A DNA stretch of 64,000 nucleotides from JAODBJ01 sp963782465 (GTDB lineage: Bacteria > Actinomycetota > Acidimicrobiia > IMCC26256 > PALSA-610). The notes below the pieces were generated by a model. It saw only the letters and a list, made by a program, of their open reading frames with translations. It was not told the DNA's origin and did not search any database. This document shows, piece by piece, positions 52,824 to 62,454 of this stretch; positions within the stretch are counted from its first letter, which is position 1; each line of letters opens with the position of its first letter. The stretch covers positions 186,001-250,000 of the forward strand of contig CAWAJR010000001.1 of NCBI GenBank assembly GCA_963782465.1, given 5' to 3'. A program made the position numbers and the translations under genes.

Positions 52824-52929
52824 GGTCTTCCCATCGACCCCGTCACGGGCCGGGGTTTCACCAAGTTTCTGTCTGTGCCGGCCACCGCTTCTCCGGGCCG
52901 TCGCGGCTGATCCGGTACGTTCTCGCCCC

Positions 52930-53316
52930 ATGGCGACGCTCGCCGACGCGGCCCGGATCGCGCTGTCGTTCGCCGAAGTCACCGAAGGCGAGCGGCACGG
53001 CCGCCGCACGTGGTTCGTGGGCGGCAAGGGCTTCGCGTGGGAGCGGCCCTACTCCAAGGCCGACATCAAACGCTTCGGCGACGAACCGCCGCCGGACGGG
53101 CCGATCCTCGCCGTGCGGGTCGAGGACCTCGCCGAGAAGGATGCCGTCCTCGCGGGAGGAACACCCGGCATCTTCACGATTGCCCACTTCGAGGGCTATC
53201 CCGCGATCTTGGTGCAGCTCAAGAAGATCGGGAAACGGGCGCTGCGCGAAACGATGTTCGACGGTTGGCTGGCGTGCGCGCCCGCGCACCTCACCGAGCG
53301 CTACGTCGAGCGCTGA
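52930..53316 (+). CDS. MmcQ/YjbR-family protein
   Basis: A 128-residue protein of the CyaY-like-fold MmcQ/YjbR family: ALSFAEVTEGERHGRRTWFV, GFAWERPYSKADIKRFG, FFTIAHFEGYPAILVQL-type core (IFTIAHFEGYPAIL) and a C-terminal LTERYVER. The family is often called a DNA-binding protein, but function is uncertain. ATG 52930 starts at the first conserved helix. It is divergent from the GGDEF-EAL gene. Confidence 0.82.
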   Translation: MATLADAARIALSFAEVTEGERHGRRTWFVGGKGFAWERPYSKADIKRFGDEPPPDGPILAVRVEDLAEKDAVLAGGTPGIFTIAHFEGYPAILVQLKKIGKRALRETMFDGWLACAPAHLTERYVER

Positions 53317-53406
53317 ACGGGCGGGCCGGCCGTCGCGGCAGGGCGTCGGCGGGCGTCCGGCCCTTGTACATTCGGCGCCGCCCACCCGACTGCGCGAGGA
53401 GCACCG

Positions 53407-54519
53407 GTGCTCGAATTCGACCCGCTCGACGAATACCCGATTCATCAGATGCCGCTTTCGATGCGCTATGTCGGATCGAGCGACCGCAACGTGTACGACC
53501 GTTGCATCTTCCAGGGTGTCGACCGCACGGCCGACACGTTCTTCATCACCGGCATGGGCGTGTACCCCAACCTCGGGGTGATCGACGCGTACATGACCGT
53601 GCGCCGCGGCGACCGGCAATGGGCGATCCGCACGTCGGGCGCTCGGCCCGCCGACAAGATGAAGCAGGAAGTCGGCCCGTACCGCATCGAAGTGATCGAG
53701 CCGTTCAAGAAGTTGCGGATCGTCGGCGACGCCGACGCGCAGGGCATCGGCTTCGACCTGCTGTGGGAATCCGGCTACGGCCCGATCGGCGAGCCGCAAC
53801 ACATTCGACGCCACGGCGACCGGATCCTGCTCGATGCTTCGCGCTTCGCCGGCGTCGGCACATGGACGGGCGAGTTGCGGGTCGAAGGCGAGAAGATCGA
53901 GGTCACACCCGACCGCTTCACGGGCACGCGCGATCGATCGTGGGGGATCCGTCCGGTCGGTGAAGCGGAGCCGGTGGGCAAGCCGGGCGAGTTCGGCGGC
54001 ATGTGGTGGTTGTGGATCCCGCTGCGCTTCGACGACTTCGCCATTCACGTGATCGTCGAGGAAGACCCGAGCGGCGCGCGCAACTCGAATTTCGCGGTGC
54101 GGGTCTGGCCCGATGCCGACGGCCGCGAACCCGAACAACTTGGTTGGCCCATCCCGCACATCGACTATCGCTCCGGCACCCGCCAGCCGACGCACGCGAC
54201 GCTCGATTGCACGATGCGCAACGGCAAGGCGCTCACGCTCGACATCGAACCGATCATCGGGATCCCGCTGAACGTCGGCGCGGGGTACGGCGCCGACCCC
54301 GACTGGACGCACGGCCTCTGGAAGGGCGAGAACTGGGTCGAGGGCGCGGTCTACGACCACAACGACCCCGCGGTCTCCGGGCGCGCCGCCTTCTCGATCA
54401 CCGACTACATCGCCCGCGCCACGTTCGACGGTGCCACCGGCTGGGGGATCTTCGAGCACGGCGCACTCGGTCGTCACGACCCGTCGGGCTTCGCCGATTT
54501 CATGTCGGTCGCGCCTTGA
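53407..54519 (+). CDS. Lipocalin/CrtC-like beta-rich protein (DUF7064/7065-like), unknown function
   Basis: A 370-residue protein rich in beta-strand and aromatic segments: DRNVYDRCIFQGVDRTADTF, ITGMGVYPNLGVIDAYM, RIEVIEPFKKLRI, DRSWGIRPVG and GWGIFEHGALGRHDPSGF. This recalls two-lipocalin proteins such as hydroxyneurosporene synthase (CrtC) and actinobacterial proteins near lipid or steroid genes. No catalytic set can be assigned. GTG 53407 is preceded by GAGGAG. It converges on glnE. Confidence 0.65.
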   Translation: MLEFDPLDEYPIHQMPLSMRYVGSSDRNVYDRCIFQGVDRTADTFFITGMGVYPNLGVIDAYMTVRRGDRQWAIRTSGARPADKMKQEVGPYRIEVIEPFKKLRIVGDADAQGIGFDLLWESGYGPIGEPQHIRRHGDRILLDASRFAGVGTWTGELRVEGEKIEVTPDRFTGTRDRSWGIRPVGEAEPVGKPGEFGGMWWLWIPLRFDDFAIHVIVEEDPSGARNSNFAVRVWPDADGREPEQLGWPIPHIDYRSGTRQPTHATLDCTMRNGKALTLDIEPIIGIPLNVGAGYGADPDWTHGLWKGENWVEGAVYDHNDPAVSGRAAFSITDYIARATFDGATGWGIFEHGALGRHDPSGFADFMSVAP

Positions 54520-54540
54520 CCGGAAACCGGCCCGCGCTCG

Positions 54541-57324
54541 TCAGCCGTCGCGGCCGTAGAACTCGCGTTCCACGACGTCGCGGGCGCGCCGGGTGACGCG
54601 CCGGTACTCCTCGCGGAGTGCCTGCTGCGGCCGGTGGGTGAAGCCGAGCAGGCGGCCGAGCTTCGTCCCTTCGTCGGTATCGACGGGGAGCGCGTCGCCG
54701 GGCGTGCCCGTCAACAAGTAGCGGTAATTGCGGGCGCGTTCGCACAACCGGTACGCGGCGGCGAGATGATCGGCGTCGGCCGGATCGACGAGATCGTGGC
54801 GCTCGAGGGCAGCGAGCGCGCCGAGCGTCGAGCGTTCCCGAACCCCGGTGTGCGCGCCGCCGTGACGGAGTTGCAGGAGTTGCACGGTGAACTCGACATC
54901 GGACAACGACCCGCGACCGAGCTTCAGGTGGAAGCGGGGGTCTTCTCCGGGCGGGACCCGTTCGCGCTCGATGCGCGCTTTCATCAACCTCACCTCGCGC
55001 ACCGCGTCATCCGGGAAGGGGTCGCGGTACACGAACGGCTCGACGAGTTCCAGGAACGCGTTGCCGAGCGCTTCGTCGCCGGCGACGACGCGCGCTTTCA
55101 GGAGGGCCTGGAACTCCCAGGTCTGCGCCCAACGCTCGTAATAGGCGCGGTACCCGCCGAGGGAACGGGCGAGCGGTCCCGCGCGGCCCTCGGGCCGGAG
55201 GCTCGCGTCGACCCGGAACGTTCGGCCTTCCGACGTCGAGTCGCCGACCGCGCGCACGAGTCGAGTCGCGATGCGTTCCGCTTCGGCGAAGTCGTCGGGC
55301 GTCGAGCCGTCGTACACGAACAAGACGTCGATGTCGGACGCGTACGAGAGCTCGCCGCCTCCCAACCGGCCCATGCCGATCACCGCGAACGGCAGCGGCG
55401 GTTCGAGTGAACGCAACGCGGCGGCGACCGTCGCGTCGGCGAGATTCGACAGTTCGCGCCCTACCGACTCGACATTGGCGAGATCGAGCAGGTCGCGGGT
55501 CCCGATGCGGAGCAGATGGCGACGTTTGAACCGGCGGAGGCCGGCGCGCCGGCCCGCGTCGTCTTCCCGCCAGTTGAGCGTGCCAAGGCCTTCGTCGACG
55601 AGGGCCGCGCGTTCGACTTCGTGCCCGAGCGCGTCGTCGTCGGCCAGCGTGTCGACGAATTCGGGATGGCGGTGCAGCGCGAGCCCGAGCACCCGGCTCG
55701 ACCCGAGGATCACGCACGCGCGTCGCGCCGCGATCGGTGTGTCGCGGAAGCGCCGCGAGAGCGCAGCGGAGCGGGTGTAGCCCTCGGTGAGGCGTCGTAG
55801 CTGGAGCAATCCGAGATCGGGGTCGGCGGTCTCCGACAGCCAACCGAGGATCGCAGCGAGCAGTTGCTGCATGACCCGCGACCGCCGGGTGAGCCCGGCG
55901 GTGAGTTCCTGCATCGCGGCTCGGGTCTGGTCGACGTCGTGGAAACCGAACGCGGCCAGCCGTTCCTCGACGGCACCGGGCGGCAAGATGCCGGTACCGC
56001 CGAGCGTGTCGAGGAGCGGCGAGAAGAACAACTTCTCGTGCAGGGCGCGAACGGCGACCTGCCGGGCGCGGTGCTCGCGATCGAATGCTTCGAGCGCCGA
56101 CCGGTCGGGGCCGGCGCGGAACCCGAGCACGCGCGCGAGCAGGGCCCGTTCGTCGGGATCGTCGGGCAGGGTGTGCGTCTGGTGCTCGTCGACCAGTTGC
56201 AGACGGTGTTCGACCGTGCGCAGCCACACGTACGCGTCGCCGAGCTGGGCCGCGTCGTGGATCGCGATGTACCCGCCGGAGGCCAACTGGGTGAGCGCTT
56301 CGAGCGTGTTGGCCGAGCGGATCGAATCGTCGTGACGCCCGTGCACGAGTTGCAGGAGCTGCGCCGAGAACTCGATGTCGCGGATGCCGCCCCAACCGAG
56401 TTTCAGCTCGCGCTTCTCGAGGCCCTGGCGGCGCAGGATCGCCTCGTTCCGCGCTTTCATCGCCCGGATCTCGCGGATCGCGTCTGGATCGAGGACCGTG
56501 GGCCACACGTTCGGTTCGGCCGCGGCGACGAAGGCCTTCCCCAGCCCGGCGTCGCCCGCGACCGGACGAGCCTTGAGGAGCGCCTGGCGTTCCCAAGCCT
56601 GCGACCACCGTTCCCAGTGGGTCTCGTACGAATCGATCGTCCGGCTGATGGCGCCGGAGCGCCCTTCCGGCCGGAGCGCGACGTCGGTGCGGAACACGAT
56701 GCCGTCGACCGTGGGTGACGCCATCGTGTGAAGCACCGAGCGCGCGATGCGCTCGGCCTCCGCGAGGTCGCCGTCGTGCGCGAAGAGCACGTCGACGTCA
56801 CTCGCATAGTTGAGTTCGCGCCCACCGAGCTTCCCCATACCGATGACGGCGAACGGGATCGCCGGCGCCGCGATCTCGACCGCGATCCGCAAGGCGGCTT
56901 CCGCCACCGACGCAAGTTCGCGCGCGACGGCGGGAAGGTCGGCGTACGCGAGGAGGTCACGCGCCGCGATCCTCACCATCTCGCGATGCTTCCAGCGGCG
57001 GAGCATCGCGGCCGGGTTCGCGGCGGCGAGGATCGTCGCCGCCGACGCCGCGTCGTCGTCGACACGGCGTTCGGTCGCGAGCGCGCCGGAGTCGCGCAAC
57101 GGGTCGAGCGCGGCCTCGTCGACCAGCAGCCGGGTGAACAACGACCGCGACGCCACGGCGATCGCAACGACGGCGTCGAGGAAGACGGGGTCGGCGATGA
57201 GTTCCTCAGCGAGGGTGGGGTACTCCTCGACGAGGCGGGCAAGGCCACTCGCCGCGATGCGCGGCTCGGCCGCACGCTCGAGGGCGGCGCGCACCGTAGG
57301 CGCGTCGAGCACGTCACCAGCCAC
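54541..57324 (-). CDS. glnE: GlnE, bifunctional glutamine synthetase adenylyltransferase/adenylyl-removing enzyme
   Basis: A 927-residue protein with two nucleotidyltransferase halves. The N-terminal adenylyl-removing domain has GMGKLGGRELNYASDVDVLF, the C-terminal adenylyltransferase domain GMGRLGGGELSYASDIDVLF. Both keep the G-S/A-D-x-D metal motif. The linker helices and each PII-binding-type helical region (LKLGWGGIRDIEFSAQLLQL, LKLGRGSLSDVEFTVQLLQL) match the family. It attaches AMP to the Tyr of GSI-beta (the DLYDLP loop of glnA at 32.3 kb), shutting it down when nitrogen is plentiful. GTG 57324 is used, with GTG 57312 as alternative. It is divergent from nadE by 40 bp. Confidence 0.93.
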   Translation of the reverse strand: MAGDVLDAPTVRAALERAAEPRIAASGLARLVEEYPTLAEELIADPVFLDAVVAIAVASRSLFTRLLVDEAALDPLRDSGALATERRVDDDAASAATILAAANPAAMLRRWKHREMVRIAARDLLAYADLPAVARELASVAEAALRIAVEIAAPAIPFAVIGMGKLGGRELNYASDVDVLFAHDGDLAEAERIARSVLHTMASPTVDGIVFRTDVALRPEGRSGAISRTIDSYETHWERWSQAWERQALLKARPVAGDAGLGKAFVAAAEPNVWPTVLDPDAIREIRAMKARNEAILRRQGLEKRELKLGWGGIRDIEFSAQLLQLVHGRHDDSIRSANTLEALTQLASGGYIAIHDAAQLGDAYVWLRTVEHRLQLVDEHQTHTLPDDPDERALLARVLGFRAGPDRSALEAFDREHRARQVAVRALHEKLFFSPLLDTLGGTGILPPGAVEERLAAFGFHDVDQTRAAMQELTAGLTRRSRVMQQLLAAILGWLSETADPDLGLLQLRRLTEGYTRSAALSRRFRDTPIAARRACVILGSSRVLGLALHRHPEFVDTLADDDALGHEVERAALVDEGLGTLNWREDDAGRRAGLRRFKRRHLLRIGTRDLLDLANVESVGRELSNLADATVAAALRSLEPPLPFAVIGMGRLGGGELSYASDIDVLFVYDGSTPDDFAEAERIATRLVRAVGDSTSEGRTFRVDASLRPEGRAGPLARSLGGYRAYYERWAQTWEFQALLKARVVAGDEALGNAFLELVEPFVYRDPFPDDAVREVRLMKARIERERVPPGEDPRFHLKLGRGSLSDVEFTVQLLQLRHGGAHTGVRERSTLGALAALERHDLVDPADADHLAAAYRLCERARNYRYLLTGTPGDALPVDTDEGTKLGRLLGFTHRPQQALREEYRRVTRRARDVVEREFYGRDG

Positions 57325-57352
57325 GCCGCAGTGTCGCGCGGCAGGCACGCCG

Positions 57353-57358
57353 TATCCT
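57353..57358 (+). promoter_or_regulatory. -10 element of a leaderless nadE transcript
   Basis: TATCCT lies six bases before the GTG start of nadE, a spacing that places the transcription start at the start codon. No Shine-Dalgarno sequence is present. The -35 region is weak. Confidence 0.45.
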
Positions 57359-57364
57359 TGGCCC

Positions 57365-59074
57365 GTGGCTCGACTCCGCGTGGCGGCGGCGCAATGCAAC
57401 CTGGTGGTCGGCGACCTCGACGGCAACGTCGTCCGCATGATGAGCGCCTACGAGGCGGCCGAGCGGGCCGGGGCCGACCTCGTCGCCTTCCCGGAGCTCG
57501 CCGTCACCGGGTACCCGCCGGAAGACCTCCTCCTGCGCCCGGCGTTCGTCGCCCAGGCCGTCGAAGCGGTCGACAAGCTCGCGTCGCGCACCGGCCGGTG
57601 CGCCGCCGTCGTGGGGTTCCCCGAACCGGGTCGCGACCTGTTCAACGCGGCGGCGGTCCTCGCCGACGGGAAGGTGCAAGGCGTGTACCGCAAGCACCTG
57701 CTCCCGAACTATTCGGTGTTCGACGAGCAGCGCTACTTCTCGCCCGGCACCGACTACGGGCCGCTGTTCGTGATCGGCGGCGTGAAGGTGTCGGTGTCGA
57801 TCTGCGAGGACGCGTGGAGCCCCGACGGCCCGATCCTCGCGCAAGCGGCCGGCGGCGCCGAACTGGCCGTCAACATCAACGCGTCGCCGTACTACGCGCG
57901 GCGTTGGCGTGAGCGCGAAACGATGCTCGCAACACGCGCCGCCGACGCGTCGGTGCCGATCGTCTACGTGAACCTCGTCGGTGGCCAGGACGAATTGGTG
58001 TTCGATGGCGCGTCGGTCGTGTTCGACGAACGGGGCAATCTCGTCGCCCGGGCGAAGCAGTTCGAAGAAGACCTGCTCGTCGTCGACGTCGCCGTCCGAC
58101 CGACGTTCCGCAAGCGCCTCCTCGACCCGCGCGGCCGGGCGCGCCGCGCCCCGCTCGCGGAAGTCGCCGTCAGCGATGCCCGCATCGGGGAGCCCGCAGC
58201 GGCGGCGAGGGTCGAGCCGGTACTCGGCCCGGTCCACGAGGTCTACGAGGCGCTCGTCGTCGGCACGCGCGACTACGTGCGCAAGAACGGGTTCACCGAC
58301 GTCGTGGTCAGCTTGTCGGGCGGCATCGATTCCGCCCTCGTGGCCGCGATCGCGGTCGACGCGCTCGGTCCGGAACATGTGGTGTGCGTGCTGTTGCCCT
58401 CGCGGTACTCGAGCGAGGGCAGCGTCACCGATGCCGAACTCCTCGCCGCCAATCTCGGCACCCGCACGTTCACGGTACCGATCGAGCCGGCCCACGAGGC
58501 GTTCGAGCAGATGCTCGCGCCCATCTTCTCCGGCACCGAAGTGAACGTGGCCGAGGAAAACGTGCAGTCGCGGATACGCGGCAACGTGATCATGTCGATC
58601 TCGAACAAGTTCGGCTGGCTCGTACTCAGCACCGGCAACAAGAGCGAGATGGCGACGGGCTACGCGACGCTCTACGGCGACATGGCCGGCGGCTTCGCAG
58701 TGATCAAAGACGTCCCGAAGACGCTCGTGTACGCGTTGTGCCTCGATCGCAACGAGCGCGCCGGGCGCGAACTCATTCCGCAAGCGGTCATCGACAAGCC
58801 GCCGAGCGCGGAGCTGGCGCCCGGCCAGCTCGACTCGAACTCGCTGCCGCCCTACGACGCGCTCGACCCGATCATCGAGGGCTACGTCGAAGACGACCTG
58901 TCGGTCGCGGAACTCGAAGCTTCGGGCCACGACGCCGAAACCGTGCGCCGCGTCGCGCGCATGGTTGATCGCAACGAGTACAAGCGGCGCCAGGCGCCGC
59001 CCGGTGTCCGCGTGTCGCCGAAGGCGTTCGGCAAGGACCGGCGGCCGCCGATCACCAACCGCTGGCCCGGCTGA
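57365..59074 (+). CDS. nadE: Glutamine-dependent NAD+ synthetase
   Basis: A 569-residue fusion of a glutaminase (nitrilase) domain and an NAD synthetase domain. The glutaminase triad is in LVAFPELAVTGYPPEDL (Glu), YRKHLLPNYSVFDE (Lys) and VSVSICEDAW (Cys). The synthetase P-loop is VSLSGGIDSALVAAIA, followed by STGNKSEMATGYATLYGDMA. It amidates nicotinic acid adenine dinucleotide using glutamine, ATP and an internal ammonia tunnel. GTG 57365 is likely leaderless. NAD+ supply near a TIR locus is coincidental at 11 kb distance. Confidence 0.95.
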   Translation: MARLRVAAAQCNLVVGDLDGNVVRMMSAYEAAERAGADLVAFPELAVTGYPPEDLLLRPAFVAQAVEAVDKLASRTGRCAAVVGFPEPGRDLFNAAAVLADGKVQGVYRKHLLPNYSVFDEQRYFSPGTDYGPLFVIGGVKVSVSICEDAWSPDGPILAQAAGGAELAVNINASPYYARRWRERETMLATRAADASVPIVYVNLVGGQDELVFDGASVVFDERGNLVARAKQFEEDLLVVDVAVRPTFRKRLLDPRGRARRAPLAEVAVSDARIGEPAAAARVEPVLGPVHEVYEALVVGTRDYVRKNGFTDVVVSLSGGIDSALVAAIAVDALGPEHVVCVLLPSRYSSEGSVTDAELLAANLGTRTFTVPIEPAHEAFEQMLAPIFSGTEVNVAEENVQSRIRGNVIMSISNKFGWLVLSTGNKSEMATGYATLYGDMAGGFAVIKDVPKTLVYALCLDRNERAGRELIPQAVIDKPPSAELAPGQLDSNSLPPYDALDPIIEGYVEDDLSVAELEASGHDAETVRRVARMVDRNEYKRRQAPPGVRVSPKAFGKDRRPPITNRWPG

Positions 59075-59089
59075 CGGGTCGGACCTCCC

Positions 59090-60004
59090 GTGACGACAAC
59101 CGAGCCGGCGACCTGGGCGACCCCGCGCCCCCTGCTCCCGGAGTTGTCGTTGATCGCGGCGACGATCGCATACGGCGCGACGTTCAAGATCGTGCAGGAC
59201 GCACTGGACCACACGACGCCCGTCGGGTTCATCCTGCTCCGCTTCTCGATCGGGGCGATCGCGCTCGCGCCGTTCGCGTTCCGTCGGGGCTGGCGCGTCC
59301 GCGACGGCCGAACGTCGGACGCGTCGGCGGGCGACTTCGTGCGAGCCGTCGGGTTCTTCGGCGCCGTCGGCTTCGCCGGTTACTGGTTCCAGAACGCCGG
59401 GCTCCAGCACACCTCGACGTCGAACTCGGCGTTCATCACCGGGCTGTTCGTCGTGTTCACACCACTCGTGGAGACCGTCGCCCGGCGCCGCGCACCCGCG
59501 CGCAACGTGTTGATGGCCGTCGCCCTCGCCGCGGTCGGCCTGTTCCTGCTCACCGGCGCGAAGCCGACCCTCGGTCGTGGCGACGCGCTCACGCTGGGCT
59601 GCGCCGCCTGCTTCGGCCTGTGGATCTACCTCGGCGGTCACTACGCCCAGCATTTCGACCCGATCGCGCTGACGACGATGCAGATGGTCGTGCTCGCGGT
59701 GCTGTCGGTGCCGTTCGTCGCACTCGACGGCATCGGCCACGTCGACGGCGGCGTCCTCGGCGCCGCGGCGGTCACCGGCGTGTGCTGTTCGGCGCTCGCG
59801 TTCAGCCTGCAGCTGTGGGGCCAGCGCTACGTCGAGCCGAGCCGGGCCGCAGTGATCCTCCTGTTCGAACCGGTGGTGGCCGGCGTCGTCGGCTATTTCG
59901 TGGGCGAACGGCTCGGTATCCACGGGTACGTCGGGGCGGCGGTGATCCTCGCCGGGATGGTGCTCGCCGAATGGCGATCCTGGGCCGCCCGCACATCGGC
60001 CTGA
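59090..60004 (+). CDS. EamA/DMT-superfamily transporter
   Basis: A 304-residue inner-membrane protein with ten hydrophobic helices in two EamA repeats. The repeat signatures are visible in PVGFILLRFSIGAIALAPFA (first) and RAAVILLFEPVVAGVVGYFV followed by GERLGIHGYVGAAVILAGMV (second). The family exports metabolites, and substrate cannot be told. GTG 59090 begins 15 bp after the nadE stop, so it is probably in the same transcript. Confidence 0.88.
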   Translation: MTTTEPATWATPRPLLPELSLIAATIAYGATFKIVQDALDHTTPVGFILLRFSIGAIALAPFAFRRGWRVRDGRTSDASAGDFVRAVGFFGAVGFAGYWFQNAGLQHTSTSNSAFITGLFVVFTPLVETVARRRAPARNVLMAVALAAVGLFLLTGAKPTLGRGDALTLGCAACFGLWIYLGGHYAQHFDPIALTTMQMVVLAVLSVPFVALDGIGHVDGGVLGAAAVTGVCCSALAFSLQLWGQRYVEPSRAAVILLFEPVVAGVVGYFVGERLGIHGYVGAAVILAGMVLAEWRSWAARTSA

Positions 60005-60013
60005 GCGCCGGCG

Positions 60014-60691
60014 TCAGGCGAACGCGACGAGGTCGTCGATCGCTGCGTCGAGCAAGCGACCGAACACCTCGGGCTGCTCGAGGCTGACGTAGTGGCCCGC
60101 GTCCGGGACAACCTCGCATCGTGCACCGGGCTTTGCCGCGACGAGGGGCGCAGGCGTGCGATCGTGCTCACCGACAATGACGAACGTCCGGTTCCGCCAG
60201 GCGACCGCGACGTCCGTCAGGTCGCGCCGATCGTGGAACGCGCGCACGCCTCGCGCGATGTCGTCGCTCCGCTGTTCGCACGCGAGCCGGCGCGCGTGAG
60301 CGACGACCTTCGAGGGTGTCTTCGGGCCGAACAGCGGTTCCCAGTACGTCGTCCACGCGCGCCGTATTCCTCGTTCGGCCAGCAGGCGGAGCGCGCCGTC
60401 TCGCGCCTCGGGGTCGGGTCGAACGGCGGCCTTCGTCCCCACCAGGACGAGCCCGGCAACGCGGGCAGGTGCGACGCGTGCGATCTCCAGCGCGCACGAC
60501 CCGCCGACTGAATTGCCCACGAGCAACAGCGGCTCGTGCCGCGCTTCGGCAAGGACCTTCCGTGCCCATGCTTCGAGCGAAGCACCGCTGCCGTAGACCG
60601 TCGGAGCGGACGCAGGACGGCCGAGCCGCCGGACCTGGTTGTCCCACATTCGCCCGTCGAAGGGCAACGCGTGGAGGAACACGACGTGCAC
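60014..60691 (-). CDS. Alpha/beta hydrolase
   Basis: A 225-residue small hydrolase: VHVVFLHALPFDGRMWDNQV, nucleophile region LLLVGNSVGGSCALEIA (GNSVGG with Ser), acid in FVIVGEHDRTPAP and catalytic His in VVPDAGHYVSLEQPEVF. The triad appears complete. It resembles 3-oxoadipate enol-lactonase-like hydrolases in size, but the substrate is unknown. GTG 60691 is chosen because the first strand starts there. It is convergent with the EamA gene. Confidence 0.85.
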   Translation of the reverse strand: MHVVFLHALPFDGRMWDNQVRRLGRPASAPTVYGSGASLEAWARKVLAEARHEPLLLVGNSVGGSCALEIARVAPARVAGLVLVGTKAAVRPDPEARDGALRLLAERGIRRAWTTYWEPLFGPKTPSKVVAHARRLACEQRSDDIARGVRAFHDRRDLTDVAVAWRNRTFVIVGEHDRTPAPLVAAKPGARCEVVPDAGHYVSLEQPEVFGRLLDAAIDDLVAFA

Positions 60692-60906
60692 CTGCGGACG
60701 GTAGGCCAACGCGGACGACGGGCGCGCGACGGTCGGCGGGGGTGAGAGGCTCACGTGATGGCACGGCGGTGCACCGGTTACCCGCGGGTCGACGGCCCGC
60801 GTCACTCCGATGCCTGGTACCGGCGTCGAGGCGTCGTTGCGACACCACGAACCGGTGAGCGGATGTTCGTGAACTGCGCCGATCGGGGTGCGCCGGGCCC
60901 GGCCAC

Positions 60907-60922
60907 TTGACCGATCGGTCAA
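60907..60922. promoter_or_regulatory. Perfect 16-bp palindrome, probable TetR-type operator
   Basis: TTGACCGATCGGTCAA is a perfect palindrome, 43 bp upstream of the ferritin-like operon start. TTGACC can serve as a -35 hexamer, so a bound regulator would block the promoter. No TetR gene adjoins it; the nearest in the window is at 47.4 kb and has a different operator. Confidence 0.65.
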
Positions 60923-60964
60923 GCGTTCGGGAGAATCGGGGCTGATCGCCACCGAGGGGGATGG

Positions 60965-61630
60965 GTGTCAGACGCCTTCAAAGCCCGCGCGCCATTCGCG
61001 CCATGGGACCGCCGTGAGCTACCGGGGTTGTTCTCGGTGGAAGACACTGCACGGCGCGTCGGCAATTACAAGTGGACGGAGATGCGCCTGTTCGAGGTGC
61101 TCGGCGGCTGGGTCGCGACCGTCCCCGAACTCGACGTGAAGATGGTGCTCGGCCGCCACACGTACCACCACGCATGGCACGCCGAGTTGTGGCACAAGCG
61201 ACTTCCCGAACTGCGGGAGATGAACCAGGAGCGCATGACCGTTCCCGCGAACGACGCGTTCGTCGCCTTCATGGACGCCGTGCGCGAGCCCGAGGCGCCG
61301 GAAACGACGATCGAGAAGCTCACCGGCGTCTACCGCGTCCTGATCCCCCGCCTGATCGGCGTGTACACGTACCACCTCAACGGCACCAGCACGATCACCG
61401 ACGCGCCGACGATCCGGTCGTTGAAGTTCGCGCTGCAAGACGACTTCGAAGACTGGCGCGACGGCGAAATGCTCATCCAATCGATGATCGACACGCCGGA
61501 AAAGGCCGAGCGTGCGGCCCGCCGGCAACAGGAATTGGAGACCCTCTACATCCGCTCGGGCGGCGTCGCCGGCCCGGGTAGCCTGGGTGAATCGGTCGTG
61601 GGAACGACCGGCGAACAGGGAGCTGCCTGA
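60965..61630 (+). CDS. Ferritin-like-fold protein, first gene of a three-gene operon
   Basis: A 221-residue, all-helical protein: YKWTEMRLFEVLGGWVATVP, LGRHTYHHAWHAELWHKRLP (His/Glu-rich helix) and RLIGVYTYHLNGTSTITDAP, plus DDFEDWRDGEMLIQSM. Spaced E..H residues in a four-helix pattern suggest a diiron or iron-handling site like that of the next gene, to which it may be distantly related. GTG 60965 follows a GAGGGGG. Its stop overlaps the next start (TGATG). No function established. Confidence 0.65.
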   Translation: MSDAFKARAPFAPWDRRELPGLFSVEDTARRVGNYKWTEMRLFEVLGGWVATVPELDVKMVLGRHTYHHAWHAELWHKRLPELREMNQERMTVPANDAFVAFMDAVREPEAPETTIEKLTGVYRVLIPRLIGVYTYHLNGTSTITDAPTIRSLKFALQDDFEDWRDGEMLIQSMIDTPEKAERAARRQQELETLYIRSGGVAGPGSLGESVVGTTGEQGAA

Positions 61631-62454
61631 TGAAGAAGATGCTTCCCGAGAGCGAACTCGCTCGCGACGAGCGCTTCGTGCGCAGCAAGATCGAAGACCG
61701 GATCTTCGATCCTCGCGGCCCGAAGCTGGCGCTGCGCAACACCGGCCCCGCGCAGATGGCCACCGACCGCCCCGCGGCGGCGGAACGCTCCCGATCGTTG
61801 ATGCACGGCATCTTCGTCGGCGAGATCCAGGCCCTCGAAGGCGCCGGGCGTACCTGCTTCGACTTCGACGACGACGAAGCGCCGTTCCAGCTGAAGCTCG
61901 ACATGGCCCGCCAATGCTGGGACGAGTCGCGCCACTGCGAGATCTCGATCAAGCTCGGCGACCACATGGGGACCGAGATCGGTGAGTACACCGAGTCGAC
62001 GTTCCTCTATGCCGCGGCCTGCAACCCCGACCCCGTCATGCGCCTCACCGGCGTGAACCGCGCGCTCGAAGGCCTCGCCATCGACGTGTTCAACACGATG
62101 CGCGAATTCGGGAAGGAATCGACCGACCCGATCCTCGAGTTCTGCGAAGACTGGATGCTGGCCGACGAAGTGACCCACGTGAAGATGGGCTCCGACTGGC
62201 TGCGCCGGCTCACCGAGAAAGACCCGGAGCGGCGCGAGCGTGCCCTCGACTTCCAGCGCACCGTCGACAAGATCTTCAACCTCGGTGGGTTCCGGGGCGA
62301 ATCCGACGAGAACCCGGTGCAGCTCGCCCGCCACTTCCGCGAATTGGCCGGTTTCACCGACGAGGAAAACGACTCGTTGTCGAAGCTCGCGGCCGAATCG
62401 ACGGAAGAGGCGCGCGTGATGAGCGAGATGTTCGCCGCCCAAGAGGCGTCTTGA
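61630..62454 (+). CDS. DUF455 family ferritin-like protein
   Basis: A 274-residue protein with conserved DUF455 metal motifs: FVGEIQALEGAGRTCFDFD, ARQCWDESRHCEISIKLGDH (E-x2-H), NRALEGLAIDVFNTM and WMLADEVTHVKMGSDWLRRL (E-x2-H). These form a ferritin-like diiron site. Members may be tRNA-hydroxylase-like (MiaE relatives) or other oxygenases. ATG 61630 overlaps the upstream stop, and the 3' end overlaps the next start (TTGA), so the three genes are tightly coupled. Confidence 0.82.
   Translation: MKKMLPESELARDERFVRSKIEDRIFDPRGPKLALRNTGPAQMATDRPAAAERSRSLMHGIFVGEIQALEGAGRTCFDFDDDEAPFQLKLDMARQCWDESRHCEISIKLGDHMGTEIGEYTESTFLYAAACNPDPVMRLTGVNRALEGLAIDVFNTMREFGKESTDPILEFCEDWMLADEVTHVKMGSDWLRRLTEKDPERRERALDFQRTVDKIFNLGGFRGESDENPVQLARHFRELAGFTDEENDSLSKLAAESTEEARVMSEMFAAQEAS

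Noticed and set aside
57365..59074. nadE as part of an NAD+-replenishing arm of the TIR locus
   Set aside because: It lies about 11 kb away with many ordinary genes between, next to glnE; no evidence of linkage.
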